Below are positions 1 to 5,393 of a DNA stretch of 5,398 nt, piece by piece. The stretch's first letter is position 1, and every line of letters starts with the position of its first letter. The position numbers and the translations under genes were made by a program. Origin of the DNA: CAZOMR01 sp964580655 (lineage in GTDB: Bacteria; RBG-13-61-14; CAZOMR01); assembly GCA_964580655.1 (NCBI GenBank), contig CAZOMR010000223.1, positions 1-5,398 of the forward strand, given 5' to 3'. The notes beneath the pieces were generated by a model, which was given only the letters and a program-made list of their open reading frames with translations, was not told where the DNA came from and did no database searches.

Positions 1-27
1 CAAACGGCACACGGCACTAAGCACTCA

Positions 28-48
28 GTGTTGAGCTCCGCTCAACGC
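28..48. other. Perfectly stacked hairpin upstream of the IS110 remnant
   Basis: The arms GTGTTGAGC (28-36) and GCTCAACGC (40-48) pair over 9 positions around a TCC loop, with one G.T wobble. A second small hairpin, TACCA/TGGTA, lies at 73-77 and 83-87. No U-tract follows 48, so this is not a convincing intrinsic terminator. In the IS110 group the non-coding left end upstream of the transposase encodes the bridge RNA, so these hairpins could be part of such an RNA. That is an inference; nothing here identifies donor or target loops. The stretch 1-203 contains no supportable gene. Confidence 0.4.
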
Positions 49-151
49 GACGGTCTAATTTTCGCTCTCCTTTACCAATTTCTGGTATTTGAGATATTAT
101 GACTGTGAACCTTATCCCTTAAACGCTAAATGAAGCCCTGATACTATAAAA

Positions 152-203
152 GACGGGCACCCCTGTATAATAGATAAAAACCAAACAGACAGGAGGGCCC
201 GTC
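152..203 (+). promoter_or_regulatory. Inverted repeat with -10 box in its loop and transposase RBS in its arm
   Basis: The arms 152-166 (GACGGGCACCCCTGT) and 189-203 (ACAGGAGGGCCCGTC) match as an inverted repeat at 13 of 15 positions, with a 22-nt spacer. The outer 7 bp are perfect. The right arm contains the AGGAGG ribosome binding site (191-196) and ends directly before the ATG at 204. A TATAAT -10-like box (166-171) lies at the left edge of the loop, but no good -35 is visible. In an RNA started upstream the hairpin would hide the RBS. A transcript started from this TATAAT (about 178) would lack the left arm and leave the RBS free. This would limit read-through expression of the transposase, a control known in other insertion sequences; it is inferred here. 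Confidence 0.55.
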
Positions 204-296
204 ATGCAAGAGACAAATGGTGTAAGAACTTTTGTAGGCATTGATGCCCACGCAAGGCAATGTAGCATAAAAGCTATCGGAGAGCATGGAGCATAA
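204..296 (+). pseudogene. IS110-family transposase, N-terminal remnant
   Basis: The frame encodes 30 residues, beginning MQETNGVRTFVGIDAHARQC and ending at a TAA. The segment FVGIDAHARQCSIKAI matches the conserved start of IS110-family DEDD transposases, in which the Asp of GID (D14 here) is the first catalytic acidic residue of the RuvC-like domain. Full-length members usually run to 300-450 residues, so about 90 percent is missing, including the C-terminal serine-containing Tnp_20 domain. The start has an excellent RBS (AGGAGG, 191-196, 7 nt upstream). After the stop, the same frame reads about 25 further codons that do not look like an IS110 protein, so the loss looks like a deletion or rearrangement breakpoint near 290-297 rather than a simple nonsense mutation. 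The element is expected to be inactive unless supplied in trans. Confidence 0.75.
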
Positions 297-605
297 TTTG
301 CCAGCAGATATTTTGGAGGAGGACCGGGGGCAGTCTCCCTGGGGTCAGTGGGCAGAAAAGTCCCTAGCTCTGATTAGGCGCCCCCAACAAATTGCAGGTC
401 CAGATGATCTCATAGGCGTAAAGTCTCGGATAGATGCATCGGCCGCATTGAGTCCTTTAATTTCACGGGATCAAGGTCCTGAACATCTCCGGTAACAAAT
501 AAATTCATGGTGGTCGTGGCGCCGGGGTGCCCTACCAGGCTAAAGATTTTAATGGTCTTTAGGAAAGGGAATGTTTGTCTTGACCTGGTCTTTTATAGAT
601 GCCCC
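297..605. other. Gene-poor stretch with a possible decayed minus-strand reading frame
   Basis: No intact gene is supported here. On the minus strand, positions 592 down to 413 stay open for 60 codons. They read protein-like text including LVGHPGATTMNLFVTGDVQD, then hit a TGA at 410-412. The same frame continues with DHLDLQFVGGA and another stop. The ATG at 506-508 has no RBS and lies inside the protein-like text, so if this was a gene its start was lost. A 7-bp hairpin, CTAAAGA (540-546) with TCTTTAG (556-562), lies upstream of this frame's middle part. I do not recognise the family. The region could equally be old insertion-sequence debris. Confidence 0.25.
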
Positions 606-664
606 CAATACTCCAGCAGACAAAAATTTGTGATAGCCAGGCCTTGCTGATACAATACTCCAGC
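606..664. repeat. 12-bp direct repeat flanking the peptidase promoter
   Basis: CAATACTCCAGC occurs exactly at 606-617 and again at 653-664, a period of 47 bp. The second copy covers the last bases of the candidate -10 box (651-656) and the expected transcription start. The first copy lies just upstream of the candidate -35 (628-633). Paired copies placed like this would suit a regulator binding two sites around a promoter. The placement is seen in the sequence; the operator role is inference. Confidence 0.5.
628..656 (+). promoter_or_regulatory. Candidate sigma-70 promoter for the ImmA/IrrE gene
   Basis: TTGTGA (628-633) and TACAAT (651-656) are separated by exactly 17 bp, matching the consensus at 4 of 6 and 5 of 6 positions. 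Transcription would start near 663, giving a leader of only about 12 nt before the ATG at 675. The RBS (GGAGG, 665-669) still fits inside that leader. Confidence 0.4.
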
Positions 665-674
665 GGAGGGGCAG

Positions 675-1220
675 ATGGCACTGGACAGGGAAAACGAGAT
701 CATCTCCACGGTGAACTACCTGCACCACCGCCTGCAATTCCGCGAACCGCCTTTTTCCATTCAGGACTTCTTCAAGACCTTTCCCTACTTCCAGCTCAAG
801 CCCGCGCGCCTGCCAAGGGGTTACGAGGGCGAGCTGTTGATCCGTGGCCAGCAAAAGATAATCCGCTATCGCATTGAAAGCAGAGAGCCCAGGACCCGCC
901 ATACCATCGCGCACGAGATCGGCCATGCCTTTCTGCATGCCAGGGAGGAGTTCTGCTGTCACCTGGCCAAGGCCTTCAGCCTCTTCAAGTCCCCGCCGCT
1001 TGATCCCAAGGAATGGGAGGCTGAATTTTTTGCCTTTGAATTGCTTGCGCCCCTGCCAATGCTCGACCGCTGTGCACCAGCGCTCGAAAACCTGGATAAA
1101 GAAACACGCACGCAAGAGGTGAAAAGGCTTGCATTACTCTTTGGCATCCCTGTGCTCGCAATGCGCACCCGAGTCCGGGACCTCGAAAAGTGGAGATGCT
1201 GGGGAGAAGATGCCCTTTGA
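675..1220 (+). CDS. ImmA/IrrE family zinc metallo-endopeptidase (M78), stand-alone
   Basis: The 181-residue protein carries the zinc-binding HExxH motif as HEIGH (residues 80-84) in RHTIAHEIGHAFLH. About 30 residues later comes EWEAEFFAFELLAP (113-126), the family's second conserved block. One of its glutamates (E113 or E115) should be the third zinc ligand. The C-terminal part, VKRLALLFGIPVLAMRTRV, fits the helical segment that usually ends these proteins. Family members such as ImmA of ICEBs1 and IrrE of Deinococcus cleave XRE-type repressors and thereby derepress mobile-element or stress genes. Unlike fused versions there is no N-terminal helix-turn-helix, and no XRE partner gene is visible in the window. 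The ATG is chosen because GGAGG (665-669) lies 5 nt upstream. The gene converges on the flavin reductase gene with an 11-bp gap and is not part of the minus-strand operon. Family assignment is firm; the substrate is unknown. Confidence 0.88.
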   Translation: MALDRENEIISTVNYLHHRLQFREPPFSIQDFFKTFPYFQLKPARLPRGYEGELLIRGQQKIIRYRIESREPRTRHTIAHEIGHAFLHAREEFCCHLAKAFSLFKSPPLDPKEWEAEFFAFELLAPLPMLDRCAPALENLDKETRTQEVKRLALLFGIPVLAMRTRVRDLEKWRCWGEDAL

Positions 1221-1223
1221 CTC

Positions 1224-1242
1224 ACGCGGGTTCAGCCCGCGT
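1224..1242. terminator. Shared hairpin between convergent genes
   Basis: ACGCGGG (1224-1230) and CCCGCGT (1236-1242) form a perfect 7-bp stem with a 5-nt loop. It begins 3 bp after the peptidase stop and covers the last codons and TGA of the flavin reductase gene. On the plus strand AATATTCT follows, a weak U-containing tail. On the minus strand no U-tract follows. A bidirectional terminator or transcript-end-protecting hairpin is the likely role, but termination efficiency cannot be judged. Confidence 0.5.
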
Positions 1243-1705
1243 AATATTCTCTAAGGTCGCTTATGCAAAGAATCTGTCCGGGCTTCTTTAGCTCGGCTTT
1301 TTTCACCTCGCCGATGAATAGGGAATGGTCTCCGGGCTCGTAGGTCTGGACCAATTCGCACTCCAGGTATCCGAGGCAGTCCTTCAGCACAGGAGACCCT
1401 AGTGGAGCCGACTCCCACTCAATGCCCTTGAACTTTTCTGCGTGGTCCTCGCATTCCAGCTTGAATTGATCCACGAGGCCCTTCTGGTCCTTTCGCAGGA
1501 ATACGACTGCGAAGGCCTTGGCCTCTTGAATCATGTGGTGCGTATAGCGGGCTCTCGAGACCGCGGCCAGCACCTGTGGCGGGTCAAAAGACACCTGCGT
1601 GAAGAGCGAGAGAGGCATGCCATTGATCTCATCTCCACTGGCCACGGTAAGCAGGTAACACCCATACTCCGCATGGCGGAGCACCTGCATGGCCTGGCCC
1701 CTCAT
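1232..1705 (-). CDS. Flavin reductase-like FMN-binding split-barrel protein
   Basis: This 157-residue protein fits the single-domain flavin reductase-like family (FMN-binding split barrel, as in flavoredoxin and the N-terminal part of high-molecular-weight rubredoxins). Visible family blocks are GDEINGMPLSLFTQVSFDPP (24-43), RARYTHHMIQEAKAFAVVFL (51-70), SPVLKDCLGYLECEL (104-118) and the hallmark GDHSLFIGEV (125-134). Members bind FMN and usually reduce flavin with NAD(P)H or pass electrons to a partner. The substrate here is unknown. The ATG overlaps the TGA of the DGQHR gene (ATGA, 1702-1705), so translation is probably coupled. GGAGGAGG (1710-1717), inside the last codons of the upstream gene, supports this start; M6 is a weaker alternative. 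It is the last gene of the four-gene operon. C85 and C110 are not in an obvious metal-binding motif. Confidence 0.85.
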   Translation of the reverse strand: MRGQAMQVLRHAEYGCYLLTVASGDEINGMPLSLFTQVSFDPPQVLAAVSRARYTHHMIQEAKAFAVVFLRKDQKGLVDQFKLECEDHAEKFKGIEWESAPLGSPVLKDCLGYLECELVQTYEPGDHSLFIGEVKKAELKKPGQILCISDLREYYAG

Positions 1706-2826
1706 TCTTCCTCCTCCAGCTTGAGCGCCTCGATAAGCTCGCGGGAAAGTAGCTCTGCTGATTTACGCGCACTCATCGCAAGTTTGCGATCCCACTCGCC
1801 CTCGGTGCGGAATCTGTCCGAGCTTACCCTGTGATCCCAGACCTGGATCACGCGGCGGATGGCAATAGCATCGGTCACGGATTCTTTCTGCCGTTTCAGA
1901 CAGAAGATCACATCCTGCGCCGCGAGCAAAAAAGCCCGGATAGCAATCGGAGTTTTGATCTTGTATTTCCGCCCCTCCCATGCCGGGCGGAATATCCGGC
2001 CTAACTGCTTGAAGTAGGCGACCAGGAACTGCCTGGCCTCATCATCGTTTTTGAACAAGGCTGGCTCGCGACTTAAAAGTTCAATGATCGCGCTGGTAAG
2101 GGATGCCTGTGAAATTCTGCCCTTTCCCACGCCGAGCATCTTTATCTCGCCACAGAGCGGCGAGGCATCATCCGTGTTGAGCTTGCGCGCCACCTCATGA
2201 GCCAGAATCTCCCGGGGGCTTGCATAGAGCCTCTTGCCGGAGAGGTTGACGAGCAAGGAAGGTTTGAGCTTGGTCTGCTTGCAGTTGATGGTGGCGAACA
2301 TCTCCACTTCCTGCCGGGGTTCAAGGGTATCAAAAATAACAGCCGGCACCTGAAACAGGCCTGCTCTTTCAGGAAGGTGTGCCGTGCGCAGTGCCACGAG
2401 CCGGTGCTGGCCGTCGAGTGCATGCAGGATGCCCTCCTGCTCAGGAATCTGCACCAGGCCCATGTCCGGGTTGCTACCAGAGGGGACGAAATCAAGCTTC
2501 TGCCGCGAGACCAGTATCACTGCTCCGGGGATAGCGGGCAGAGGCACCCGATCCTCCTCAGAGCACTCACTGTAATACTCGGCCAGCCCCTCCAGCTTTT
2601 TCCTTATCAAGGGCCGCTGGTATGCCGTGTCCCCGGTCTTAACCAGTCTCTCCAATAGCTCCCACTTTACCGGAGATTTCTTCTTGCGCTCCTTGCCCTT
2701 CCTGGCCCTGACTCCGGAATCCAGAACCACGAATTCCACGAGCCGGCCCACATCCGCAGAGGAAAACAGGACCTGGTAAAATTCCATCCGGAACTGACGC
2801 ACCTTCAACGCGGGTACCGTGATCAT
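1702..2826 (-). CDS. DGQHR domain protein, DndB-like
   Basis: The 374-residue protein carries the signature DGQHR at 138-142 within LHALDGQHRLVALR, followed by FATINCKQTKLKPSLLVNL (177-195), which is the second typical block. These place it in the DGQHR/DndB-like superfamily. DndB itself is reported to repress or modulate DNA phosphorothioation operons, and DGQHR proteins also occur in other DNA-modification islands and as orphans. No dndA, C, D or E gene is in the window, so a Dnd role is not supported. A basic patch (RARKGKERKKK, 40-50) could contact nucleic acid; that is inference. The start is firm: GGGAGGTGA (2831-2839) lies 4 nt before the ATG and the gap to the preceding gene is 21 bp. 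The acidic EEEE tail is encoded by the GAG/GAA codons that also serve as the RBS of the next gene. Confidence 0.82.
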   Translation of the reverse strand: MITVPALKVRQFRMEFYQVLFSSADVGRLVEFVVLDSGVRARKGKERKKKSPVKWELLERLVKTGDTAYQRPLIRKKLEGLAEYYSECSEEDRVPLPAIPGAVILVSRQKLDFVPSGSNPDMGLVQIPEQEGILHALDGQHRLVALRTAHLPERAGLFQVPAVIFDTLEPRQEVEMFATINCKQTKLKPSLLVNLSGKRLYASPREILAHEVARKLNTDDASPLCGEIKMLGVGKGRISQASLTSAIIELLSREPALFKNDDEARQFLVAYFKQLGRIFRPAWEGRKYKIKTPIAIRAFLLAAQDVIFCLKRQKESVTDAIAIRRVIQVWDHRVSSDRFRTEGEWDRKLAMSARKSAELLSRELIEALKLEEEE

Positions 2827-2830
2827 GGGC

Positions 2831-2839
2831 TCACCTCCC
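2831..2839 (-). promoter_or_regulatory. Strong ribosome binding site of the DGQHR gene
   Basis: Read on the minus strand this is GGGAGGTGA, a near-perfect complement of the 16S rRNA 3' end, 4 nt before the ATG. It makes the assigned start secure. No terminator-like hairpin is seen in the 21-bp gap, so the two genes flanking it are probably co-transcribed. Confidence 0.75.
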
Positions 2840-2847
2840 GGAGTTTT

Positions 2848-3405
2848 TTATTTGTCCCACTCGCCTATGTATTCGCAAAAAGGAGCGCCTTCATTTCGGC
2901 ACTGGACCTCTTTCATACGCGGATTTTTGGCACCGGACATAAGCAGGGATTTCTCCATCCATCCCTCCATGACCATGCAGTGCTGTTTGACCATAGGGAA
3001 ATCCTTGATCCGTATTCTGACCATGGTATCCGAGGTTTCCGGGACTTCCATTCCACCGGGCCGGTAGTACTGTTTCCAGAACCAGTCTGAGCGCTTGATG
3101 ATGAACTGCGGGGACCCGACTTTGAGAAAAATCTTGAATATGGAACTCAGGTCCAGGCTTCCCGCGCTCTCTCCGTATTTGCGGCATAGCCTGAGGTCTC
3201 CCCCTCCCATTTCCTCGTCCATGATCTTCAATAGCCCGGCAAAGGCTGAGTAAGGATACCATTTGCTTGTAAGGATGGGAGATTCGAATATCTTTTTCTC
3301 CGGATCGGCCAGCCTGGAAAGGAGCGAGGAGATTCCGGGCTCGTGATTGAGCTTGATGTATTTGAGAATTCCGCGCAGACCCACGCCTTTGGCTTCAGCA
3401 TTCAA
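2848..3405 (-). CDS. Small V4R/HNOB-fold-like protein, putative receptor partner
   Basis: This 185-residue protein is not firmly recognised. It opens with KGVGLRGILKYIK, and its C-terminus, MKEVQCRNEGAPFCEYIGEW, resembles the Cys-x7-Cys end (C169, C177) of V4R (4-vinyl reductase) domains and related DUF2378/TIGR02265-type proteins. These belong to or resemble the fold group that also contains heme-NO-binding H-NOX proteins. No clear heme-ligand histidine context is visible, so heme binding is not claimed. There is no signal peptide or membrane segment, so it should be cytoplasmic. The start codon is TTG (3403-3405). It is supported by GGAGGTG (3414-3420) 8 nt upstream and by the TTGA overlap with the receptor stop. 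The next in-frame ATG would lose about 60 residues, including the opening block. Coupling to the receptor gene suggests that it modulates or senses for the receptor; this is inference. Confidence 0.7.
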   Translation of the reverse strand: MNAEAKGVGLRGILKYIKLNHEPGISSLLSRLADPEKKIFESPILTSKWYPYSAFAGLLKIMDEEMGGGDLRLCRKYGESAGSLDLSSIFKIFLKVGSPQFIIKRSDWFWKQYYRPGGMEVPETSDTMVRIRIKDFPMVKQHCMVMEGWMEKSLLMSGAKNPRMKEVQCRNEGAPFCEYIGEWDK

Positions 3406-5255
3406 AGTTTACCCACCTCCTTTTCATTGTGTGTTTCAACAAGGTCTTTCAATTCTTTTGTGATCCTGCGAAAGCCATCAATTTTTTTTTCAATCCGCTG
3501 GCTATCGCGCTCAAGGTGCGCCGCGGATTCGAGCATCTCCCTGAGGTTGTCCGTGATAAGTTCCGTGGCATCCTGCTGTTGGCTTGTTGAAGATGCGATG
3601 TCCTTGACAAGCAGTGTGATGTCCTGGATATACTGAAAAATCTGGATAAAGGCGTTGCTTACATCCTCTGTCATCACAATGCTCTCCTCAATCATGTCAG
3701 TGCTTTTGCCTGTCCGGTCTGCGATGGCTTGCGAGGAATCCAGGGTTGCCGCGATGAGCTTGCGTATTTGTTCAGACGCGGAAATAGTGTCGGAGGCCAG
3801 CCGTTTGATCTCCGACGCGACCACGGCAAAACGCCGGCCAGCCTCGCCGGAGCCCGCGGCCTCAAGTTCCGCATTAAGGCTGAGCAGGTTGATCTGATCC
3901 GATATTTCCTCGATGATCTCGAGAATGCCCCGTATCTCCTGTGTGCTTTCCTGGAACCGGTCAAGGTCGGTTTTTGTCCCGGCCGTGGCCTCTCGCATAT
4001 CCTCCATCTGCTGGATCGTCCGGGACACTAAGTCAATTCCAGTGTCTCCCTGGTCCTGGGCCATTTCGCTGACACTCGTGATCTGCCCGGCGTGCCTGGC
4101 AATCGCACTGGCAGTGCTTGAAAGCTCCAGGGAACTGGCCGAGACCTCGGAGATCATCGCCGCCTGCGTGGTGGTGGCCTCGGTCTGCTTTTGGGAAAGC
4201 CCGAGGATCTCACTGAATGTCGCGTCAATGCCGGTGATGTTTTGCTTTACGCTCCTCACCACCGAGACAAGATCAAGCATCTTCCGGTTCACAGCCTTAT
4301 GCACATCCCTGAGTCTCTGATCCCACAACTGAATGAGCTCTCCAAGCTCATCCTCGGAAAGCGCCCTGAGCGTGGATCCAGAAGATTCGGCCTGCCCGGC
4401 ATCCAGGTCTTGAAGAGAAGAAGAGACAGGAAAAAGGATGTCCTTTCCCAGAAGCCATGCTATACCCGCGGCAAGTGCCAGACAGAGGACTGCCTGAAAA
4501 GAGAGCAAAGTGATCCAGTGCCTGCGGAGCCATGCCGATGAATCCGCGAGCGACCCGATGAGATTATTGTCTTCCAGGAAATTTATGCCCAGGCTATATC
4601 CGAAAAGTGCGAACCAGAATCCTATTACGGCCAGAGTGAAGAGCCCGAAAAATATCTTATGCCGGACAGAAATCCGAAATGTGATTCTTCTTCCGCCCGG
4701 AATCTGCCATCCGCGATCAAGTCGGGCAAGGATTTCAGGGGACGCTCTTAGGGTTAGCTCCGTGAAGAGTGGCCTGAATTCCCTCTTCAGTAAAAAGAAC
4801 ATGGCTGATGCAACAAGGCAGAAGGCTATCAACGCGGATGTTGTGAGTAAGATCGTGTCCCGGAGGGGTGCACTGAAGTTGAGGTAAAGATCGAGTGCAT
4901 GGACAGCGGTTCCAAGCACGAGCAGAAAGGGTGCGGTCAAGGCCATGGCCGCAGGAAGGCTGTAGATCATCCGAATTCCGGGTTTAACCAGCTCTTCGTC
5001 CAGGGGCTGATTCCCGGTGATAGCCACGGCCAGATCATGCAAGACCGAGAGTCGAAAATACAGGTAAATATAGCCCACGAGCATTAGCCCCAGCACTATG
5101 CTGAGCAAGAGCCACAGCCTTTCAAACACAACGGCCCAGGAGAATCCCGCCGAGAGTTTGCCCAGAAAGAGAACGAGAAAGCCCCCGATAAACAGTGTCC
5201 CGATGATGATCAGGATCGCCCTGCCACGGACATGAACTAATGAGAAACTCGCCAT
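3402..5255 (-). CDS. Methyl-accepting chemotaxis protein with six membrane helices
   Basis: The 617-residue protein has about six hydrophobic helices (roughly 13-32, 46-67, 98-120, 134-156, 201-223, 248-269) with short loops. It therefore has no periplasmic ligand domain of the usual kind. Residues 271-322 look like a HAMP linker, with FPVSSSL at its start and SEDELGELI near its end. A long coiled-coil cytoplasmic domain (about 325-610) follows. Its hairpin tip, ISDQINLLSLNAELEAAGSG (451-470) then EAGRRFAVVASEI, is the CheA/CheW-binding region. Two tip positions are odd: A to E at 463 and the usual Arg to Gly at 468. No NWETF-type CheR tether is present at the C-terminus (VGKL). The ATG at 5253-5255 has only a weak RBS, but it sits about 14 nt after the predicted transcript start. 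It is the first gene of the operon and overlaps the next gene by 4 bp. Signal and motility output are unknown. Confidence 0.9.
   Translation of the reverse strand: MASFSLVHVRGRAILIIIGTLFIGGFLVLFLGKLSAGFSWAVVFERLWLLLSIVLGLMLVGYIYLYFRLSVLHDLAVAITGNQPLDEELVKPGIRMIYSLPAAMALTAPFLLVLGTAVHALDLYLNFSAPLRDTILLTTSALIAFCLVASAMFFLLKREFRPLFTELTLRASPEILARLDRGWQIPGGRRITFRISVRHKIFFGLFTLAVIGFWFALFGYSLGINFLEDNNLIGSLADSSAWLRRHWITLLSFQAVLCLALAAGIAWLLGKDILFPVSSSLQDLDAGQAESSGSTLRALSEDELGELIQLWDQRLRDVHKAVNRKMLDLVSVVRSVKQNITGIDATFSEILGLSQKQTEATTTQAAMISEVSASSLELSSTASAIARHAGQITSVSEMAQDQGDTGIDLVSRTIQQMEDMREATAGTKTDLDRFQESTQEIRGILEIIEEISDQINLLSLNAELEAAGSGEAGRRFAVVASEIKRLASDTISASEQIRKLIAATLDSSQAIADRTGKSTDMIEESIVMTEDVSNAFIQIFQYIQDITLLVKDIASSTSQQQDATELITDNLREMLESAAHLERDSQRIEKKIDGFRRITKELKDLVETHNEKEVGKL
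3414..3420 (-). promoter_or_regulatory. Ribosome binding site that fixes a TTG start
   Basis: The minus strand reads GGAGGTG, located inside the last codons of the chemoreceptor gene and 8 nt before the TTG at 3405. It is the main reason for accepting a TTG start for the V4R-like gene, since no ATG or GTG is nearby in frame. Confidence 0.7.
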
Positions 5256-5275
5256 TGATCTGGAACCTGCGAAGA

Positions 5276-5304
5276 ATTTAACACGCCTGTTTTGCGCATG
5301 TCAA
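5276..5304 (-). promoter_or_regulatory. Near-consensus sigma-70 promoter of the four-gene operon
   Basis: On the minus strand TTGACA (5304-5299) and TTAAAT (5281-5276) are separated by exactly 17 bp. That is a perfect -35 and a -10 with 5 of 6 matches. Transcription would start near 5269, giving a leader of about 14 nt before the receptor ATG, with little room for an RBS. No other comparable promoter was seen at the downstream junctions, so it probably drives all four genes. Confidence 0.75.
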
Positions 5305-5363
5305 GGAGGGGTACAGGGTGGGGTGTGCGACATAAATGGTGATTTTTTTCATTCTCGGCCGTA

Positions 5364-5393
5364 GGGGCGCTGCTTGCTGCGCCCTTTGAGGGC
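5364..5393. repeat. Overlapping palindromes upstream of the operon
   Basis: GGGCGC (5365-5370) and GCGCCC (5379-5384) form a 6-bp stem with an 8-nt loop. GCCCT (5381-5385) and AGGGC (5389-5393) form a second stem that shares bases with the first, so only one can form at a time. The motif GTAGGGGCGC followed by its mirrored half resembles dispersed intergenic palindromic repeats in many genomes, but it could also be the end of an upstream transcript. The stretch 5305-5363 holds a T7 run (5343-5349) and no gene. Confidence 0.4.

Noticed and set aside
286..495. 69-codon open frame starting inside the transposase remnant
   Set aside because: There is no good RBS at the ATG, no recognisable family, and it overlaps the remnant in another frame. 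It is probably chance.
571..600. TTGACC followed by TATAG as a promoter for the peptidase gene
   Set aside because: The two boxes are only about 8 bp apart, far from 16-18 bp; the pair at 628-656 has correct spacing.
549..1115. 188-codon open frame on the minus strand opposite the ImmA/IrrE gene
   Set aside because: It lies almost wholly antisense to a well-supported peptidase gene, shows no recognisable motif and has no convincing RBS; it is a shadow frame.
1442..1834. 130-codon plus-strand frame across the flavin reductase/DGQHR junction
   Set aside because: It is antisense to two genes with clear family motifs and has no motif of its own.
2197..2658. 153-codon plus-strand frame opposite the DGQHR gene
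   Set aside because: It is antisense to the DGQHR motif region and its composition fits a mirrored coding strand.
1702..2826. Complete Dnd phosphorothioation or Dpd DNA-modification locus
   Set aside because: Only the DGQHR protein is present; no cysteine desulfurase, DndC, DndD, DndE or DpdA-like protein is encoded in the window.
5365..5387. Plus-strand intrinsic terminator (GC hairpin followed by TTT)
   Set aside because: Only three T follow the stem and no plus-strand gene ends nearby in the window. A dispersed palindromic repeat is at least as likely.
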